64,000 nt of DNA from Notamacropus eugenii (GCF_028372415.1 NC_092878.1:139396804-139460803), one strand, 5' to 3'; shown: positions 1 to 11,429, counted from the first letter of the stretch. The notes: generated from the letters alone by a model not told the origin. Made by a program: numbers and translations.

Positions 1-663
1 TGAGAACACCATTAATAAAACAATGAAGCCCTTTCAAAAGTGAAAGTTGGACACTCAAGCTTGAAGAATTTCGATACGATAAGTAAGAAGGCATAGAAAA
101 GAGAACAAGTTCTCCTTAAATAAGTCTGTTTGTCCTGTTTATCTGAAGTCAGATCCAACAGCCTCAGTGGTTTTGAATGGCCTTAAATGTTTACCTGTAT
201 TTTCACAGGAAACATGTTGTCACATTTACAAAAAAGACACTCACTCCTGTCTACAAATGAGCCAGCTTCCTCCTGTGAGCCATAACTTTGACATCTGAAT
301 CTGGAGATCACATTTCAGATTACAAAAGCTATGTTTCTTTCTTCCTGGCACCTTTTGCCATTTGTTTTCCACACATTAATAGGTAGAGATGAAAAGGCAT
401 TCAGATAAGAAGGCTTCTGAGGTTTCTGCCAACCCTGGGATTCTGCAAGTCTGTGAAGTACTCCATTCTAGATCCATGACTGTAGATGAAAATTCTTTAT
501 ATCATTAATGCCATATTAATGAAGACAGAATACCTTGCTGTCTACACAGAAGAGTTAGAGAGTTGTGTTTGTATATTTGTTTGTTTGATTTTATTTTTTG
601 TAGTAATAAGGGTTGGGTTTCTAAGAGACCTTTTTTTATTATAAAACCTCTGTTAAGCTTAAG
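1..663. other. Intronic sequence, nothing recognised
   Basis: AT-rich, no repeat family or exon recognised on either strand. Confidence 0.5.
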
Positions 664-905
664 AAATTGTAATAGCTGACATTTACATAACACCTTAAGG
701 TTTACAAAGGACTTCCTATACATTACCTCATTTGAACCTTCAGGCAGGGTACAATAGAAATTATTATCTCCATTTCAGAGATGAGGAAACTGAAGTGGAG
801 AGAGTTTAGGTGACTTGACCATGGTCACACAGCTCGGGGAAGTTGAGGCAGGATTCAGATCTAGCTCTCTGCTGCCCTGATAACAATTTTTTTTCATTAT
901 ACCAT
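664..905 (-). mobile_element. MIR-type CORE-SINE
   Basis: Reverse complement of a tRNA-derived SINE. The marks are the 'aaggtttacaaagg' tail region, 'gatgaggaaactgaag', 'gtcacacagct' and the box-containing head. Old and diverged. Confidence 0.7.
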
Positions 906-1077
906 ACTCCCTCTAAAAATGAGTGATCAGAGAAACAAGGAATAATAGTTATGGGTCATGTTTATATGCTGTTAATTCCCAATAATCTTGGGAATTCAAG
1001 AATGCAAGCATTATCAGGGACCCTTTACACATTATTAAAAGTAATCATGCTAGGTGTTACAGGACAGCATAAGGAGC

Positions 1078-1215
1078 ACTGTTTCTGAAGACAAAGGCCT
1101 TGGATTTAAATTCTGCCTCTGATACTATGTGGTCTTGGGCCTCAGTCTTCTCACTGATAAAATGAAGGAGAAGTTGGATTTGATGACTTCTTAGATCCTT
1201 CCCTCTTGGAGCCTA
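1078..1215 (+). mobile_element. MIR-type SINE fragment
   Basis: Head-like 'gccttggatttaaattctgcctc' followed by 'gggcctcagtcttctcact' and 'ataaaatgaagg', the usual SINE order on the plus strand. Confidence 0.55.
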
Positions 1216-1226
1216 ACATCATAGGG

Positions 1227-1370
1227 CAGGGATGAGGAACCTGTGGCTTTGAGGCCACATGTGCCCCTCTAGATCCTCAAGCATAGCTTGGAATCCATTC
1301 AGTCAAAGGGCTGCCCTTGAGGACCTAGAGGGCCACGTATGGCCTCAAAGCCACAGGTTCTCTACCCTTG
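1227..1370. mobile_element. hAT-type MITE with long terminal inverted repeats
   Basis: The ends are nearly perfect reverse complements over about 55 bases (CAGGGATGAGGAACCTGTGG at the left; CCACAGGTTCTCTACCCTTG at the right), with an 'ATTCAGTCAAAGGGC' core. The same family recurs at 62284-62481. The element is non-autonomous, with no transposase. The flanking 8-mers are too diverged to call a target duplication (the right flank reads TTCTAGAT). Confidence 0.7.
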
Positions 1371-1378
1371 TTCTAGAT

Positions 1379-1860
1379 AATAGTTCCTAAGTGGATCATT
1401 TTGTATGCATTTGTATGCACAGGGAACCATTGAATGTAAGGAGGAGGTTTAAATTTCTATCCCAGATTTTCAAAATCTGTACCCCTGGGTGCTGATACTC
1501 ATTCCATGGCTAATAATTTTGGTTAACATGGCCGCTCACCTAACATTGATGAAATAGAACTTTTACTCTAATGCCATGGACCACACAATTTCCTCGACTC
1601 TGGGTCCTTGGGGGATAGAGTCACTTCAGAATGCCTCTGAGTGATCTGATCTTGAATCGTGCTTGAAATTTAAAGGTCCACTGGGAGATGAGAAGCAGTG
1701 AAGTTCATTTGCTGGATAAGTGAAATATTATAACTTTGCTTGCATGGCCCAATAACAATTCTCACTCTGATCACATAGAAAAGAAAAAAAAAAGGGTTAG
1801 GAAAAATCTCCGAAAACTTGTTGATGAGTTGAGAAAGACTACTCAATCTGATATGTAACA
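1379..1860. other. Intronic sequence, nothing recognised
   Basis: No family recognised; a short A-run lies at about 1780-1795. Confidence 0.4.
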
Positions 1861-1934
1861 AAATCATCACAGTGGTAGAATTGGAAAGAAACTTAGCATG
1901 TACCAAATCCAAGAAACAGATATCCAAAGAAATT

Positions 1935-2400
1935 AAAGGACTTGCCCCATATCCTACAGTTCATAAATGGCAGCAAACCCAAATCTTCTTCTTCCAAGTC
2001 TACTGCTCTTTTCCATTATTCATATATATATATATATTAATGAGGAAAGAGGGGTGGGAACTGCACTGCTCAGCAATATTCTAAGGATGCAACTGATGCA
2101 AAGTCTTGATAAGATATGGCCTCTGTCCTCATAGAACCTGAAACCTGTTAAAGGAACATGACATATTTCTCCAATGACTACAGTATGCAAAAATAAGCAT
2201 ATTAGGAGGATACAAAAGAAAGTGTTTAGATCCATCTGGGAAAGCTTCATTGAGGAGCTTTTGAGATGGGTCTTAAAAAATAGAAAGAAATTCACAAGAA
2301 AATTCACAAGGAAAACTTGGGGAAACATGGCAAATAAAAAAAAAGGAGAAAGAAAAATTCAATGGTTTAAAATTAATAATAGATCTTTGGGATAGGAAAC
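1935..2400 (-). mobile_element. SINE fragment and degraded L2 fragment
   Basis: 1935-2020 resembles the reverse complement of a MIR head ('aggacttgccccatatcctacag'). 2100-2300 resembles antisense L2 ('ctgggaaagcttcattgaggag'). A short (TA)n lies at 2025-2037. Strongly diverged. Confidence 0.35.
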
Positions 2401-3035
2401 GGGAGTGAACTAGATGATCCCCTGAGGTGAGTTTACTGTGTTTTAACTATCAGTAGGAGATGTAAAAAATAACCCTCCCCAAACAAACAAACAAACATTA
2501 TATCCAACAAGACACCCTTAAGTTTTATTCCAAAGAAAAATCAAACATATGTACTTCAAAGATTTTAATTCTTGTTGATTAATTCATGAGAAACTAGAGT
2601 GCATTTGTATTTATATCTGAAAATGATTCAAGGGTGATGGAGTAAAATGGCAACCCTCTTTATAACATCTGACTTTCCATTCCATTAAAAAAAGCAACTG
2701 GAAGGTACATATTCAATGAAATTGCCTTGGAGAGGGTAGGAGGGGATTAGAAAGATCAAAGCTCATTATTCCAGTGCAAATTCAGGATGAAACCATTTGT
2801 CAAAGTCTGACAGAAGTGTCTCAGTCTTTCAAAAGCTTTGCCAATCGAGTACTAGTGATCATCACAAAGAGCTTCCTGACCCCATTCTACTGTGACTTGA
2901 AATAATAACTAATGTGCGATTCTTTTAAGAATATCTAGGTAACCTAAAATTAAATTATAACTGCATATACCCATACATGCATACATACATAGATCTACAT
3001 ATCTCATCTCATACATATTATATATATATCACATA
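2400..3035. other. Intronic sequence, nothing recognised
   Basis: AT-rich, with short ACAA and TACA runs only. Confidence 0.4.
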
Positions 3036-3039
3036 TAAT

Positions 3040-3090
3040 GTGTGTGTGTGTGTGCGTGTGTGTGTGTGTGTGCGCGTGTGTGTGTGTGTG
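3040..3090 (+). repeat. (TG)n microsatellite
   Basis: About 25 TG units with three CG interruptions, preceded by a short TA tract. Confidence 0.95.
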
Positions 3091-3119
3091 CCTTGATATC
3101 ATTCTAAGGGTTATGGAGC

Positions 3120-3300
3120 ACTTTAATCTTATTTTATTTTCACAATAATATTTATTATTCACAATAACTATTATTACCCCCATTTTACAGACAAGGAAAC
3201 TAAAGCAGAAAGACGTTAAGTGACTTGTTTAGTTTCTGGGACAAAATTTTGAATTCAAGACTTCCTGAATTGAGATGTCCACCATTAACCACTGTACAAC
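3120..3300 (-). mobile_element. MIR-type SINE
   Basis: Antisense copy with 'cccattttacagacaaggaaac', 'gttaagtgacttg' and 'ttgaattcaagacttcctga'. Confidence 0.65.
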
Positions 3301-3394
3301 CTAAATTCCTGAATTGCTAGAAGAAAATTCAACCTAATAACACTATATTTTTTTCCAGAGATCTGTTGCTCTTGGGCAAGCAGGAAAATAAAGG

Positions 3395-3560
3395 GGACAC
3401 ATGGCTGAATGGAAAATCAACAGACTTGGGTAAGAACCCTGCCTCTCACACTTCTTTCCCATGACATTAGTCAAGATACTCAAACTTTCTAGGCCTCATC
3501 TATAAAACTGGGTGATTGAACTTTATGACTTCTGAGGTCACTTCCATCCCTACATCTATA
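3395..3560 (+). mobile_element. MIR-type SINE
   Basis: Plus-strand copy: 'cagacttgggtaagaaccctgc', 'aggcctcatctataaaactgg', then 'gaggtcacttccatccctac'. Confidence 0.55.
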
Positions 3561-3831
3561 ATAATATAAGATCCCAATATTGATCATGTCCAGAATAAAC
3601 TGTAATTAATAGATAGAATGATGGTAACTCTTCTCCTGTATCTAAAAAACTTGAGCATATGAAAAACAGGCTGCTTTATAAGGTTCCTGTGGATAATTAA
3701 TCATTTTGTTTATCTCTAGTTATACTTGTTTGTGTTAATTTATTTGAAATTGATGGTTTCCTCAACAAAAGCAGGATTTTCACTTGCCTCATTATCATCC
3801 ATCATCTATATCTCCATTAAGGGAAAGTTCT

Positions 3832-4004
3832 GGGCCAACATGCAGTGGTGATACCTGTATAGTCCATGCTGCTGGGGAAACTGAGGCTGATGAGCTACAG
3901 TATAGCTAAAATCAATACAGTGTCTATACCAAATTCAGCATTAATGCAGTAAATTCTCACAGAGAAGGGACACCAGGGTGCTAAGGAGTGGAAAACTAGC
4001 CCAG
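3832..4004 (+). pseudogene. 7SL (SRP) RNA pseudogene A, 5' part
   Basis: The start resembles the 7SL Alu domain (GGGCC.ACATGCAGTGGTG.TACCTGTA.AGTCC..GCTGCTGGGG.AACTGAGGCTG). It then passes into the S domain (CTACAGTATAGC ... ACCAAATTCAGCATTAAT ... GGGACACCAGGGTGCTAAGGAG). About 30 bases between the two are missing. The copy breaks at 4004 after ...CCCAG and resumes at 4627, because an LTR has inserted. SRP RNA scaffolds the signal recognition particle; this diverged copy is a processed pseudogene. Confidence 0.75.
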
Positions 4005-4626
4005 TGTAAAGGAGAGTAAAGTAGAATCTTTTCCTGTTTTTGTTTTAGTATAATCAAGAAGTATAATGACTCTATTTGAATGTAACTGGGGAGGATCTTT
4101 CCTACCCATTGCCTGACCTGGGAAGATTTGTAAGAAAGTCCATGCCTTTTGTTAATGAGGCACTGGTTCTCTAAGGATGTGATGCCCTCTAGCTCTAAAA
4201 AGTGTATAAAGACTCTGAGGTGTGGGTTTCATTTTGGGGCTCAGTTTTTGTAGCAAGGTTTGAGTGCCAGATGAGGACTCTGGGAAACTTCTATGGAACC
4301 CCCAGCTTGGAGGACCCAGATGTCATGCTTCTCTTTCTGGTAACTATGGTCAGGCAGATGGAGTCCAACTATCTGTTGAATTCAGACAAAGGAAACCATA
4401 TCTGTTGATTTTTAATTTCTCTATTTTCTTTGAGGTTCAGGGTGTTGACTCTCCCGAACTAGGTGAATGATATGTGTGGTTGACTAAAGGATTGACATAT
4501 GTGCTGGATTAAAGTGATTGTTAACCCCTGAAAAGTTGCCTTTCCTTTTATGAATGCAGATCTATGAACCTGTGATAGCAGCCCCCCCCCCCCCCCCCCG
4601 TGCATGTTGGGGTGCTTACTGTTACA
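4005..4626 (+). mobile_element. Solo LTR of an ERVL/MaLR-like endogenous retrovirus
   Basis: A 622-base segment begins TGTAAAGG, ends GTTACA (TG...CA) and is flanked by identical CCCAG on both sides (4000-4004 and 4627-4631), a 5-bp target duplication. It has a TATA box (TATAAA, 4205-4210), an ATTAAA polyadenylation signal (4508-4513) and a pure C18 run at 4582-4599. No viral gene is present, as expected after LTR-LTR recombination. The 5-bp duplication and the body fit ERVL or MaLR-type LTRs; family assignment is by memory. Confidence 0.8.
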
Positions 4627-4743
4627 CCCAGGTGAGAAAAACTGAGCAGGTTAAAACTTCCAGCTACTCAGCATTGTGATTAGGCCTGTGAGTGGCTATT
4701 GTACTTTCAGTAAGGGAGAGATGGAGAGACCTAGTCTTAAAAG
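4627..4743 (+). pseudogene. 7SL RNA pseudogene A, 3' part with A-rich tail
   Basis: Continues 7SL exactly where the 5' part stopped: GTGAGAAAAACTGAGCAGG, TTAAAACTTCC, GATTAGGCCTGTGAGTGGC and GAGAGACCTAGTCTTAAAAG. These correspond to the 3' half of SRP RNA and its 'GAGACCCCGTCTC' end. An A/G-rich tail follows, consistent with LINE-mediated insertion. Confidence 0.75.
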
Positions 4744-4920
4744 AAAGACAAACAGACAGACACAGAGAGACAGACAGAGAAGAAAGTCAGAGAGGTGGGA
4801 AGGAGATACAGATAGAGGAAGAAGGAAGGAAGATGAGAAGAGAGAGGAGGGAGGGAAAAGAAAGAGGGTACTGAGGGAAGGAGAGAGCAAGAGAGGAGAG
4901 AGAGGAGAAGGGGGGGTAGG
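4744..4920 (+). repeat. Purine-rich (GA) low-complexity tract
   Basis: Almost only A and G, with GACA and GAGAG units. It probably grew from the A-rich tail of the 7SL pseudogene. Confidence 0.8.
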
Positions 4921-5763
4921 GACAGACTGACTTCTATAACTTATTTGATGAGGCATTCTATACTAATGTCAATGTTTGAAGCTACACATTCCTCAGTGGA
5001 AGAAAATTATCTTTTAGTCATGTCTATATAATATCCAGTCATTTATTTGGCTGAGTCAGGAAGGCAAAGTTTCTATATCGGTTACTGCTGCCAGTGTAAT
5101 GTCTTAGGGCAAATATTTTTAGGGAGTACAAGGTTCTCTCTATATAAAATGCCTTCCTTGGGTGGTGTATGATTTAGCCACCACCATTTTACCTACACCC
5201 ACTGACTCCTAAATCAGTCCTCTGTGTTGGTCACAGCTGCCATTACCATATAACAACCAGAACAGACTAGGGCCCTCTCCTGCTGACTACTGAGGTCTCA
5301 TCTGAAGAAAGCCACAAATGATAGAGTGACATATCAGCAAATAGAAGAGGGTGGGAGCTAAAAGAGGAAAAGGAAGAAGAGGTATTACCAAAAACAGCAC
5401 TCAAAAAAACAGTCTTTAAAAATGGATGATGAAATAATAGAAGTAAAAGAAAAAGAATAATGGATGTCAATCTCATCCTTTTCCCAAAGAGAAGGAAAAA
5501 AAATGATCCAGAAAGAAGAGTATAGGAAGAACTTAAAAAAATAATTTTAGGGAGGTTTAAGAAACTTTTTTTCCCCTCAAGCTTTCAGATTATATTAATT
5601 TTTTAATCTTTCTTAAAGGAATTAAATTTCAAGACAAGAAGGCCCTGTGTAGAACATCCCCTGCATTTTACAGATAAGGTCTGCAAAAGTTAAACAATTC
5701 TATCAAGGGAAAGTTTTAAAGACTTGATTGGCAACTGATATTTTGGAAAAAAAAAAAAAAGAG
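4920..5763. other. Intronic sequence, nothing recognised
   Basis: No family recognised; A-run at 5747-5760. Confidence 0.4.
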
Positions 5764-5985
5764 AAGCTCAATGTGCTAACATGCATCTGTAATTCCTTCT
5801 ATTAGGGATACTGAGGCTTCTGGATTGGTTGAATTGAGACTTCTGAGCTATAATAGCCTATGCTGACTGGGTGTCTTCCCTAAGTCTGGTTCATATGGTA
5901 AGTATTTCAAAGGAAGGAGCCAACAGCTTGCCTTAGGAGGGGTAGGTAAACTGACCCAATCCGAAACAGACCCTGCCCATGCTCT
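5764..5985 (+). pseudogene. 7SL RNA pseudogene B, 3'-truncated
   Basis: A second, more diverged SRP RNA copy. The order of matches is GCATCTGTAATTCC..CTATTAGGGATACTGAGGCT, CTATAATAGCCTATGCTGAC, GGGTGTCTTCCCTAAG, GCCTTAGGAGGGGTAGG and CCCAATCCGAAACAGA. The 3' end of 7SL is missing or unrecognisable. It lies about 1 kb downstream of copy A in the same orientation. Confidence 0.65.
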
Positions 5986-7474
5986 CTTGCCAGTCCTGCC
6001 AAAGAGCAGGAGAAGGAGTTCACATCTCAAGACAAAAATGAAAATTACAAAGATACAAAAACTACAAACCAAAAACTCAGACAGAAAAAAAAGTAACCAA
6101 AAGCCCTGGTGTTTCCCAATTAAGTCAATTCTGACCATAAGTCTTCTGTAGAAAACCAAAAGGTTAACTTTTCATTCTAAATCCTGCAACTAGAAAAATC
6201 AGTCACACTTTAAAAAGCTGTGAGAAAGTTCTGGTAAGAACGTTTTCTGGTAAGAAAAATGTTTGAGCAAAACAGGGAGATTTTTAAAAATGTAATAGAA
6301 TGGTTACCCTGTTAAATATCTCTCCCAGAAAAAAAAAAAGTTTAGTATTTCTTAAGTAAAAATTAGTTTTTGATCTCTGAAAATTGAGGAAGCAAGCTAT
6401 TAGAAAGTGACTATCCAATTAAGTACCATTGAAAAAAAGGTATTTCTACTAGTGCATATTAAAAACAGTTCTAACTCAGAACAATCTTTTTTTCTTGTTA
6501 TATGCCTCACATTTCCTGTTTGCGGAAAGTTAAAATAATCTACCCTAGAAGCAATGATCAATAATTGTCCTATTTCCAATGTATTTAAGGTTGGACTCAG
6601 GGGGAAAAAATTCTGAACATGTGGTCTGGCAGCCCATCCCTCGGAAACCAGATATGGCAACCCTAGCTCAATGACCTTACTGGCTAAGAAAGAGTCTTCT
6701 TTGGCTGAAAACTTAGTATTTGTTACTAGACCAGGTAACCTCCCAAGGGACAATTTTTCCCCCTCTCTGTCAGCTTCTCTTAATTACTTGACAAACTGCT
6801 TTGTGGTTGTTACTGCTCACATATATTATCATTCACACTGTTTCTGTGTCCACCATTTAAATGGCTAAATTTACTTAGCTCCATATTTTCTTCTTGAAAA
6901 TTACAGTATGAGTTGTAAATCTACCAGAGGTGCTCGTGGATAATTGGTACATAGTTTCAAGCATAATAGGTGTCTTCTCTGAAGCTTTACTCAGGAGATA
7001 CTATTACTGTCAGTGCCTTCCTAGCAAACAGAACTAACCAAATGTACTGTGAGAGAGGCTACAGATTCAAACTGCAGTGCTCTATACATTTTCAAAGAAT
7101 GCACTTCTTTTTCATGTAATACCACTTCTGCGTTAGTCCTATGTTCAATGGGAAGTTAGCCTTCATTAAAAGTTACAATCTGTATCTTTGATGATTTGAC
7201 CCTCATAATGCATCTGTGGAAGCTATGTTATCCAGCGAAAGAATATTTAAAGACAGCACAATGGTGACTGACTAATCAAAGAAGAATTTCCTAAAGAAAT
7301 TTTATACTTTTTAACCTTTTCATTCCATACAGGGTGTGTCCCCAAATAACTCCACAACACATCCTTTTTAATGACTCATTTCTGGGTATGACACATGTTT
7401 TCCTGCTGATGTAGTGGCTATATACTCTAACAATTTAACCTGTAATATACAATAAAGAAAATCTACTGATGTTT
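5986..7474. other. Intronic sequence, nothing recognised
   Basis: AT-rich; no clear repeat family or exon. 7320-7345 (CAGGGTGTGTCCCCAAATAA) faintly resembles a mariner end. Confidence 0.35.
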
Positions 7475-7487
7475 GGGGGGGGGGGGG
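7475..7487 (+). repeat. G homopolymer
   Basis: Uninterrupted G13 followed by AGGAGG. Confidence 0.95.
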
Positions 7488-7614
7488 AGGAGATTTGAAT
7501 GAAATTTGCTATTGATTTATTTAAGGTCCAGAGTTGTAATTTCATCAGTATAGACATCTCTCACTGTGAAAAACCCACTTCAATACACATCAACAAATTA
7601 TGTGTAGCTTGAAG

Positions 7615-8050
7615 TCTTAGAAATCCCTGGGGTTACTCAGCAGTTAAATGACCTACAAATAGTCATATGGTGTCTGAGGCAGAATGTGACCTCAGGTCTT
7701 TCTGAACCCCATGATGACCAAGCCACAATGCCTCAAATATACATATTTATGTATTCATACACATATGCCAATACACATATACACACATATGAACATATGT
7801 GCTTACATTCTTTTCTGATATTACTGATTCAAATTTGTTTGCTTTGTTTATTTTTTGTGGAGGAAATTCCATAAGAAATTCAGACACAGAATCATTCATT
7901 TAGACTTGGAAGGAACTTCACAGGTCACATAGTTGGGGTAGGAATAGGCGTGGTGTCTAGTGTAACAGATGAAGGAAATGAGACTTAAAGGTGGCAAGTA
8001 TGCACTATGTATGGACAAGCATATACAACTATGTACCCAAGGTCACATAA
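7615..8050 (-). mobile_element. Two MIR-type SINE fragments
   Basis: 7625-7725 ('cagcagttaaatgacc', 'gtgtctgaggcagaatgtgacctcaggtctttctga') and 7885-8050 ('gacttggaaggaacttcacaggtca', later 'cccaaggtcacataaag') are antisense SINE segments. Confidence 0.5.
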
Positions 8051-8789
8051 AGAGAAAACTGACTGTTCACATTTTTTTCTCTTGTGAACTGATACTGTGA
8101 GACACAACAGAGAAAAGGGATGGTGGGACAAGATCAACAAAGCAATAATGCAGAAATAAGTTTGAAGTACTTCAGAAGTTTTAATCACATGGGGAGCACA
8201 AAGACATTAAAGAAGATACAAATAAAGAGATAAATCATGAATAAGACAATAAAAATTCAAAGTTGACAGGAAGAGAACAGAATTAGTGAAAGGTACAAAA
8301 AAAATTTTTAGAAAACAGGCAAAATAAAAATTGAAAAGGAAAAGCATTGGAGGTGGGGAGAAGGTGAAGAAATTCTGAATGAACTTTTAAGCTGAGAAAG
8401 AGGAAAGAACAAAAATAAGAGGGGAAGAAATATATAAAGAAAGAAAGAAAAGAAAAAGAAATTAATAAATAAAATCTCATACTAGGGAAATGGTTAACAA
8501 GTGATAGAAAGGTTAGGTGGGGATAGAGCCTGTGGGAATAAGATGGCCAAATAGTTTAAGCAAAACTAATTGTAGGATAAAGTATTTACTTGAAAGCAAA
8601 AGGGAAAAGAATTTTTTTTAAGTGACACAAATTAAGTAAATAAGAAGCCTTACTCTCCTAACACCACATGTAAATAAATTAAACAATCTAACAAAATGAA
8701 AGAGAAAGGAAGAATGGTTGAGAAAACAAAAAAATCATAATCTGTTGCTTATAAAACACATATAAAAAGTAAAGAAGTAAAGACATACA

Positions 8790-9480
8790 TAGAATCGAAA
8801 TGAGCTTTAATAGAAATTCCAACAAATGTATCCAAAAAACAGGCATCACATTCAAACTATCAGACAAAGCAAAAATGAAAATTCACAAGATCAACAGAGA
8901 TGATCAAGGAAATTGTATTTTGCTGAAAGGAACAAAAAAGAGTACTAAACTGATATGCACCAAAATGGCATAGGATCTAAATTCTTAAGGAAAAATTAAC
9001 TGTTACAAAATCTCAACAATAGTAGGATACTTTAATATACCTTTCACTGAATTGGCTAAAACTATCTGAAATATAAAGAAAAGGAAAAGTATAGAACTAA
9101 TCAAACTGTTGGGAAAGTTAGAGCTAAAGGCTATTGCCCCTTCTGCATAAGATCACTAAATAACATACACATTTTTCAGTACAACACAGAGAAATTATAA
9201 CTAAATGCTTAAAATTTTTAAAAAGTAGATATCCTAACTATCCATTAGAGTTTATAATGAAATAAAAACCAATCAATTCAGGGAGCATAAGCAAAACACA
9301 CAGTTCTAAATGAAAACTTAATAAAGAAATCCTAAATAAAGAGAAAGTCAAAGAACAAATCAAAGAAACAATTAATAAACGTGTGAGAACCAAAGGCAAT
9401 AGTGAGACATCGTACCAAATTTCTGGGCAAAAGTAAAACAGTTCTCAGATAAAATAATAAAACTAGAAGCTAAAACCAGA
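8790..9480 (+). mobile_element. L1 ORF2 fragment (endonuclease domain), degraded
   Basis: Frameshifted but ordered similarity to L1 ORF2. It includes 'gatcaaggaaattgtatttt', 'tatgcaccaaaatggcatag', and 'ATAGTAGGATACTTTAATATACC', where the endonuclease GDxN motif reads G-Y-F-N. Later marks are 'caaagaaacaattaataaa' and 'gagacatcgtaccaaatttctggg'. The metal-binding Asp is lost, so it is dead. It lies antisense to PPP3CA. Confidence 0.65.
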
Positions 9481-9539
9481 GACTCTAATCCCAAAGTCAA
9501 TATTATTTACAGTCCAGTATTGTTGTTGTTTTAACATAC

Positions 9540-9695
9540 TCATACTCGAGAATTTGTGCCAGACCTGTGGTAGAGCATTCCAAGCTCGGATTGGTCCGAT
9601 TAACTACCGTCGGACACACTGAAATTTCACTTTATCATGGTGATGTCATTTTGATCCTCTTTGAAGATGAAGGACAACAACCAGCCAACTCAAAC
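9540..9695 (+). mobile_element. RTE (Bov-B-like) LINE 3' end
   Basis: One frame reads CQTCGRAFQARIGPINYRRTH, the finger-like C-x2-C ending of RTE-type ORFs. It is followed by 'gtgatgtcattttgatcctc' and 'gaaggacaacaacc', the usual 3' end. The same ending occurs at 38885-39033. Confidence 0.7.
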
Positions 9696-9699
9696 ATCA

Positions 9700-10045
9700 A
9701 ATCTATATCTCTGAGCTCAGTTTGATTATTCTGCACTGTCATTAGTACATAACTGATACTGATATGATGCTAATATTGTATTTTAATTAATATTGATGTT
9801 TATATTGCATTTCTAAAAATCTGTTAGACTGTAAAAGACCAAAAGGACCTTCAACTGATGCTTGATTGCTAGTTTTAAATTTTACATGTGCACACCAAAT
9901 TTTAGTTTAATTTTTAAGATAGAAGGGGAAGGAAAACTCGTATCGTTTAACCACTTCCACCAAATAAAATAAAGGTTTGATTTTGAGCCTTTTTTCTCTC
10001 TTTCCTTTGTGTTTTTATCCTTGCTATTTTGAAAGCAAGCCCCTA
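9700..10045. other. Intronic sequence, nothing recognised
   Basis: AT-rich, with alternating TTAAT and ATATTG runs; no family recognised. Confidence 0.4.
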
Positions 10046-10047
10046 AC

Positions 10048-10051
<4 letters not shown>

Positions 10052-10097
<46 letters not shown>
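10052..10097 (+). repeat. (TG)n microsatellite
   Basis: About 22 TG units, with one GA interruption near the start. Confidence 0.95.
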
Positions 10098-10098
<1 letters not shown>

Positions 10099-10469
10099 TT
10101 AATTCTGAGACTCAGAAATGAAAAGTATTATATTGGCAGAACCAGAGCAAGACATTTGTGCATCCCAGGCAAAGTTCAAATATTGTCCCCTCTCAAATTT
10201 GAAAATTGTCCCTGTTGAATCAAAATTGTTCTCTGTCCATTATTGTCTCCTAGAGTTTTTGAATCTTCCCAGTATTATGTGTAATGGGCCATATCATAAT
10301 ATAAATATCTACATGCCACAGAAAGCAGGATTTTCTGGCATTAAAAATGCCTACATTTTTACAAATGCTTATCGACAAATTAAAAATATTCTTTGTTTTA
10401 ACCCTCTTGGCTCTTGAAGCTATTGTTTTGGTGTTGCTCATGTTTTCCAGCCTTAAGTGACCCTACACC

Positions 10470-10600
10470 TAGAATCTTGGAACAGTACCCAGTCCAATTC
10501 CCTTATTTTATAGATAATAAAGCTGAGGATCAGAGGAAGAAAGTGACTTGTCTAAGTCACTAAGGAATCCTTCCTATGATATAATGGATAAGTGAACACC
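10470..10600 (-). mobile_element. MIR-type SINE fragment
   Basis: 'cttattttatagataataaagctgagg' then 'gaaagtgacttgtctaagtcac', the antisense core of a MIR copy. Confidence 0.5.
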
Positions 10601-10977
10601 TGGCCTCCTTTTGAAGACCTCCATTAAGGAGAAATATACTCCTTCCTTGGTGCCACTTAATCATCAGAAGGATTTTACGGAACATAAATTCTAAATTTAA
10701 ATCTTTTCAACTCCTACTCATTACTCTTGGTTCTGCTATGAATCTAATGGCAACTTCTAAATATTGGGAAAGACATGCTTTAGCATGACAAATCTAACCT
10801 TTTCAGAGATTCTTTAAAAAATAACAATCCATCTTATTTATCATTAGATGGAATAAAAACACTCCTAAAGAAAAAGCCTCAACATTTTATTTTTCTAGGA
10901 CAGTCAGTGAATCTCATGGGTCCCTCCTCAAAATAATGCTTTTAAAGGCATAAAACACATAAGGTTACAAAGGAAAC

Positions 10978-11226
10978 CAAGACAACTAGGTGGCACAGTA
11001 CATAGAACACTGGGTAGGCCTAGAGTCAGGAAGACTGGAGTTCAAATCCAGTCTCTGACACTTACTAATTGTGTCGCCCTGGGCAAGTCACTTAACCCTG
11101 TTTGTCTCAGTTTCATCATCTGTAAAATGAACTGGAGAAGGAAATACAAACCATTTAGGTGTCTTTGCCAAGAAAATCCTAAATGCAGACAAAAAGAATT
11201 AGACATAATGATTGAACAGCAACATG
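10978..11226 (+). mobile_element. Marsupial tRNA-derived SINE, full length
   Basis: Ordered parts: 'gacaactaggtggcacagta', 'gagttcaaatccagtctctg' (B-box region), 'ccctgggcaagtcacttaac', 'gtctcagtttcatcatctgtaaaatg' and the tail 'tttgccaagaaaatcctaaatg ... attgaacagcaac'. Confidence 0.85.
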
Positions 11227-11429
11227 AAGAAAACTAATTATAACGAAATACAGTTTTTAAATGCATAAAATACATAGGATCACAAGAGAAACCAATCATA
11301 ATGAAATACAGCAATAGAAATATTTTTAAAAACAAGTTTAGGGACCCGGAGTTTAAGAACTCCTGGCCAAAGTAGCAAAGTAGCAAAGTACCAAAGACTA
11401 TCATATTTAATGGCATTCAGGACTGATTT

